DNA of 64,000 nucleotides, from the NCBI GenBank assembly GCA_032207245.1, contig CM063500.1, positions 83,419,757 to 83,483,756 on the forward strand. Direction: 5' to 3'. A program made the translations under genes and the position numbers. This document shows positions 57,903 to 64,000 of this stretch, in pieces. The notes below the pieces were generated by a model that worked only from the letters and a program-made list of their open reading frames with translations, was not told the origin of the DNA and ran no database searches. Origin of the DNA: Pardosa pseudoannulata. Its lineage: Eukaryota; Arthropoda; Arachnida; Araneae; Lycosidae. Numbering within the stretch: position 1 is the stretch's first letter; every line of letters begins with the position of its first letter.

Positions 57903-59212
57903 CCCACTGTATGCGAAACACGTACTAGTACGTTTTCTGACGATTGATACTTGAGTGCTGGTCACGTACTAATACGGGTTAGTGTAACAACATGGTTTGT
58001 TTGTGGGTACAAAAATAACGGTATATACACGAAAACGAAACCGAATGTTCTTGTCTACTACATAGCTTCTGAAAAAATTTAGACAAATAAAAACTTGTTT
58101 TTACATCAGTCGATGCGCAACCGTAGAACGGGAAGGTTGATTAAAACCCTAATTATGACCCTCCTGAAAGATTATCATTGGATATGCGGAAATATATTTT
58201 AGAGAAATTGTTACTACTGGGAAGATGAAAAAGCCGCAAAGACAATGTCGTGTGTGTGCCGTAAAAATAGTGCGGAGTGAAACATCTTACATATGCAAGT
58301 TTTGCCATGTACCTCTTTATAGAGGAAAATGCTTTGAACGTTACCACACTGTAAAACATTATTAGTTTTAAGATTGCTCTTTTTATTTTTTTATAAAGTA
58401 AAAATATTTATATATAACATAATTCGAAAAAATTTAAATTACATACTACTATTTCTATTTGATTTTACATATTTACGATACTATTATAAATTTATTCACT
58501 AAAAAATATATTTTTTGTTTACAAAAATCTTTTGTTATTTATATATTTGTTAATATATTTCAATAAAAAATACCAAAAGTTGGTTAAAAAATTAAATAAT
58601 TTTCGATCTATTGAGATTTAACTGAATAACTAAATTTAAGCGCAAAAGGCCCACTCCCGGTAGAATTACCTTACAAAGGGGTATATCTATAACACAGTGT
58701 ATGAGGGATATTTACTAGTACGTTTTCTGACGATTGATACTTGAGCGTGGGTCACGTACTAGTACGGGTTAGTGTAACAACATGGTTTGTTTGTGGGTAC
58801 AAAAATAATGGTATATACAGGAAAACGAAGCCGAATGTTCTTGTCTACTACATAGATTCTGGAAAAAATTAGACAAATGAAAACTAGTTTTTACATCAGT
58901 CGATGCAGAACCACAGAACGGGAAAAATTATAACTATTTTACTACTATTTCTATTTGATTTTTCATATTTACGATACTATTATAAATTTGTTAACTAAAA
59001 AATATATTTTTTGTTTACAAAAATCTTATGGTTGTTATTTATATATTTCTATTTATATATTTGTTTATATATTTCAATAAAAAATACGAAAATGTTGGTT
59101 AAAAAATTAAATAATTTTCTTTCTATTGAAATTTAGCTGAATAAATAAATTTACGAGCAAAACGCCCGCTCCCGGTACAATTCCACTGCGAAATGTACCC
59201 GCACACAATGTG
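57903..59212 (+). mobile_element. piggyBac-like compound element, two tandem units
   Basis: The whole is bounded by TTAA (57899-57902 and 59213-59216). The left end CCCACTGTATGCG and the right end (reverse strand) CACATTGTGTGCG form an inverted repeat. A second internal left end, CACAGTGTATGAGGG at about 58693, and a degenerate right end just before it (ACTCCCGGTAGAATTACC) show two units: about 57903-58692 and 58693-59212. Both share TACTAGTACGTTTTCTGACG, CACGTACTA, AACAACATGGTTTGTTTGTG and an AT-rich 3' half. Only the first retains a transposase remnant; the second has lost it. Confidence 0.8.
58148..58365 (+). pseudogene. piggyBac transposase C-terminal domain, well preserved
   Basis: In one frame 58148 onward reads PNYDPPERLSLDMRKYILEK; after a one-base shift the frame from 58225 continues KKPQRQCRVCAVKI, then SYICKFCHVPLYRGKCFERYH and ends HY plus stop at 58363-58365. 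The cysteines (CxxC, CxxC, C) and the closing CFERYH are the intact zinc ribbon of a piggyBac transposase. The catalytic DDD region is absent, so the element cannot supply its own transposase. This tail is much better kept than the related relic at 338-462. Confidence 0.85.
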
Positions 59213-59297
59213 TTAATAAACGTTCCATTGACAATCATTCAACTACATAATAGTTCTGTTTTGAATTCTGAGTATTCACACCAACACCAGAAATTAA

Positions 59298-60352
59298 TCC
59301 TCTATTTATTAATAGCCTAAGTTATCTGTCCGTCTGTCCTCGAATTAATGAAGCAGGGGGAACCTAGGATGGATAGAGGCATCCATATTGGATTCTTGAT
59401 GAGTTAAGGTTAGCAAAATTCAAAGCAAGTTAGAAAATGTTCGAAATCCACCCCTTACCCCCTTTTCGATCATTTAATGACATTATTCCAATAACTATTT
59501 TTCTCGATTAAGAGCAGGCGATTAAATTCATCAATTTATCACATTATAAGGGCCGATCTCACCAAAGACTTTTAACGGCTAATCACGATTAACCTCTGTT
59601 TAAACAGAGAATTACGTCCCCCATTGGTTGACACCAAGAGTTGATCTTGGTTAGACATTAAACAACTCAGGTGAACTGGCTCTAAGTAGATGAAAATAAC
59701 ATTTTTTTAGCATTATGACATTATTCTTTTAACCATCTCATTTAATCATTTCTTATTTTAAATTATTTTAATATCATCTGCATTATTTTCATGCGTTTCA
59801 TCCCTGAACTTAGATATTATGTAAATAATTTTCTTCTATATTTGTCTTAATTAGTAGATTAGGTACATGTGATAATTTTAAATTTAATCATCGATTATTT
59901 TTTGTTGAAATGGAAATTTTATCACCAACATTAACAACAAATTATTTTTATAAAAGCCTAGGAGTCTATTTCAGGGACTAATAAATATGTAGAGATTAAG
60001 TTAAGATATACCTTTGAAAAGTAAGAAGTTTGTTCGTTTGTGTATTTGATTTTTATACATAACCACGCGGTTTGCAATCGATTCGATAAATTTTGGACAT
60101 CGTTCACATATACCGTCAAATAATCACTGTCAGTATTAAAACCTCTGCTGTTCATCCTTTCACATAATATAACAAGATAAATTAAAATTGGCAACTAGCA
60201 TGCTGTCAGTAAAGATAAACAAATTATTGAGCGTGTACCAGATAATTCCCAGCTAAAAAACAAACCATTTTTTACCTGCCTCATAGGGTGCTTTACAATT
60301 CTGGAAAATTAAAAATTTTATTGATTCCGGCATATGACAGTCTATATGCTAG
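59298..60352 (+). mobile_element. Non-autonomous Helitron, family 1, copy 2
   Basis: Starts TCCTCTATTTATTAATAGCC after A and ends CTATATGCTAG. The section TAGCCTAAGTTATCTGTCCG and the ending are shared with copy 1 at 41606. The 3' palindrome is weakened here (TCCGGCATATGACAGT). The 1055 bp length includes a 133 bp MITE at 59550, and there is no coding region. Confidence 0.8.
59550..59682 (+). mobile_element. Small Harbinger-like MITE inside the Helitron
   Basis: A 133 bp insertion flanked by TAA (59547-59549 and 59683-59685), absent from the other Helitron copy at 41606, which shows the empty site. The ends GGGCCGATCTCACC and (reverse strand) AGAGCCAGTTCACC form an inverted repeat of about 14 bp. 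A 3 bp TWA-type target is typical of PIF/Harbinger. The interior carries GATTAACCTCTGTTTAAACA, partly palindromic. A second copy lies at 25300. Confidence 0.85.
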
Positions 60353-62229
<1,877 letters not shown>

Positions 62230-63240
62230 TCCAACAGAAGGGAGGCATTTACTAAATGAAATGAAGAGGTTACGCTGCACAAAAGGTTTACTTCGATGCT
62301 TGAATTTATTCTCCTCCGAAGTCAAATTCCTGCTCTGCGAAATTCAGCTGCATCAGAAATTTGCATTTTCCATGAATCTTTAACCCATTGCTCGATGGAA
62401 ATTTAAAATTACTATTCCGGCATTCGACTTTAAATCCCCTTTTAACTCGACATTAATACTCCCCCGAGGTCCTGTTTCCAAAGCCATAATTCAACTATTT
62501 TGTTATCCCATAAAACTCTTTTCGTCCCATTCAGCACCACCAGGCACCTAAACAACGACGGGGGGAAGGAAGGGGTTGCTTGACGGGGGGTCTGAAAAGG
62601 GGGGTGTTAAAAACGTTCTTATAAATTCTGATAAACCTCGGCGCCCCCCGTGTTTGCAGTTACTCTGTTAGTCCGTACGTGCGCCGACAACATCATTTAG
62701 TCGAGAAACTGCGCTGGGTGTTTGGCCATTGGATTTTGAATGACAATGGCCTCCCCTTTTCACGTGCTTAATCCAAGACGTAAACATGGAGCTCAATAAA
62801 AGAGAAGTTCTCTTTTCCTAGTCCCCTCTACCCCTGTTTGCGGAGGGATACAGTGCGACGTGATTTAGCTTTGCTTGTGTGTGTGCGGTGACAATTTTAC
62901 CCAGAGCCCCTCCATTCTCTCTCTCTTCCTTTTCTTCTGATAGAGAGGTGAATTTAACTCGAGCTTTGATTTAAGCTTCCGAGTTGCGTACGATGCTAAA
63001 CTGATTTCGTTCCGAAGGGATGGGGGTGGGGAGGAGACCGCACGCGCGCTTTGTGTGCACAAGCGCGTTGCCGAGATCAAGCGGAGGATTGGAGATGTGC
63101 AAACACTGAATAAGATACAAGGGAGGCTTTTCAGAGGAAAAGTGGCTCGTAACCATTGAATTCATGCCAAATCAAAGTGAACGGGACAAATGGTTTGAGG
63201 CAAGGTTCAGTGCTCAGTGGCAAGATCATAGAAAGCATGC
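62230..63240. other. Non-repetitive island 10
   Basis: Balanced single-copy sequence with G-rich runs (62558-62605), C-rich runs (62640-62650) and CACGCGCGC near 63040. Minus-strand frames 62865-63080 and 62971-63165 overlap each other and show no domain. Candidate conserved non-coding DNA. Confidence 0.4.
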
Positions 63241-63590
63241 GTGCAGTTTTATCAAAACTTATACCATTCCGGAATGTTATTATTAATTTTTTTTGTTCAA
63301 AATGCATTCAATATCTATAATTAACTGCATATTTGTGTTATAACAGGGGCTGTCATAGTGCTTTTGATGACTCGGATAGAAACGTAAAATACTGCTTCTC
63401 TTCCCTCATGATAAAAATTATTTTTATAACTGTTGGTAGATACCAACGTACAAAATATGAATAGTTCTTGCAAACTGTAAACAGCCTAACCAAAAAAATA
63501 CTTATTAGTAATTATAAAAATCGAAGAAACAAAAAATCATAAATAGAATCACCCTCTAATCTTCATTAGCTCTGGAATCTTTAAGGGTAC
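63241..63590. other. AT-rich stretch, nothing recognised
   Basis: Leads into satellite K, no recognisable content. Confidence 0.45.
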
Positions 63591-63594
63591 ACGT

Positions 63595-64000
63595 CTTTTA
63601 TAGGATTCTTTTATAATATGGATATTTTTGAGTCAATATTTTTTTAACTCATAAAGGAATGAATTCCGAAATTTAGAGGGTAATATTTTAAAATATTCTT
63701 TTATTATATATAGAATTTTTTTATAATATGGATATTTTGAGTCAATATTTCTTTCTAATTTATAAAGGAATGAATTCCGAAATTTAGAGGGTAATATTTT
63801 AAATATTCTTTTATTATATATAGAATTTTTTCATAATATGGATATTGAGTCAATATTTCTTTCTAATTTATAAAGGAATGAATTCCGAAATTTAGAGGGT
63901 AATATTTTAAATATTCTTTTATTATATATAGAATTTTTTCATAATATGGATATTTTGAGTCAATATTTCTTTCTAATTTATAAACAAAATGAATTCCGAA
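63595..64000. repeat. Satellite K, ~117 bp units, continues beyond the window
   Basis: The unit contains TATAATATGGATATTTTGAG, TCAATATTTCTTTCTAATTT, ATAAAGGAATGAATTCCGAA and ATTTAGAGGGTAATATTTTA. About 3.5 copies are present, the last ones nearly identical, and the array is cut by the end of the window. Confidence 0.93.

Overview
This window is AT-rich, repeat-dominated eukaryotic nuclear DNA in which I recognise no intact host protein-coding gene. Animal-type transposons (mariner, hAT, piggyBac, Helitron, a non-LTR retrotransposon, two solo LTRs, a tRNA-derived SINE), long (TA)n/(CA)n tracts and locally evolved satellites point to an invertebrate, most plausibly an arthropod. A spider-like chelicerate would fit, but nothing here proves it. 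The fragments are mostly decayed, so the window reads as intergenic or intronic DNA between or inside genes lying elsewhere.

Layout. 0-5 kb: a piggyBac-like element (133-701), a two-copy ~668 bp tandem duplication (2195-4205) whose first copy carries a solo LTR (2293-2955) and whose two copies both carry a TA-flanked MITE. 5-10 kb: a pyrimidine-rich non-repetitive island, then a mariner pseudogene (8345-9660, minus strand) with an internal direct duplication. 10.7-20.1 kb: three adjacent but unrelated satellites (units ~300, ~165 and ~365 bp). 20.1-26.4 kb: a unique island, a second piggyBac-like end, a hAT MITE with a perfect 8 bp target duplication, a ~1 kb solo LTR with a perfect 4 bp duplication, a SINE, a small Harbinger-like MITE and another island. 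26.4-40.4 kb: four more satellites, including an ~18-copy ~410 bp array (29300-37048) whose unit holds an exon-like 35-codon reading frame. 41-47 kb: microsatellites, a Helitron, SINEs, and a triplicated ~1.2 kb block carrying a second Helitron family with tRNA-like promoter boxes. 47-57 kb: a second hAT-like element, a ~305 bp satellite, a 5'-truncated non-LTR retrotransposon, a 118 bp satellite. 57.9-60.4 kb: tandem piggyBac-like units retaining the transposase zinc ribbon, and a second copy of the 41.6 kb Helitron interrupted by the MITE. 61.8-64 kb: a microsatellite, a unique island and a satellite running off the end.

Tandem arrays (excluding microsatellites) cover roughly 45% of the window by my unit counts. 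Between them lie about ten less AT-biased, non-repetitive islands with no convincing coding sequence; these are the best candidates for conserved regulatory DNA. Several insertions can be dated relative to the duplications because the window itself contains an uninterrupted paralogous copy of the target. No rRNA, functional tRNA or CRISPR was seen.
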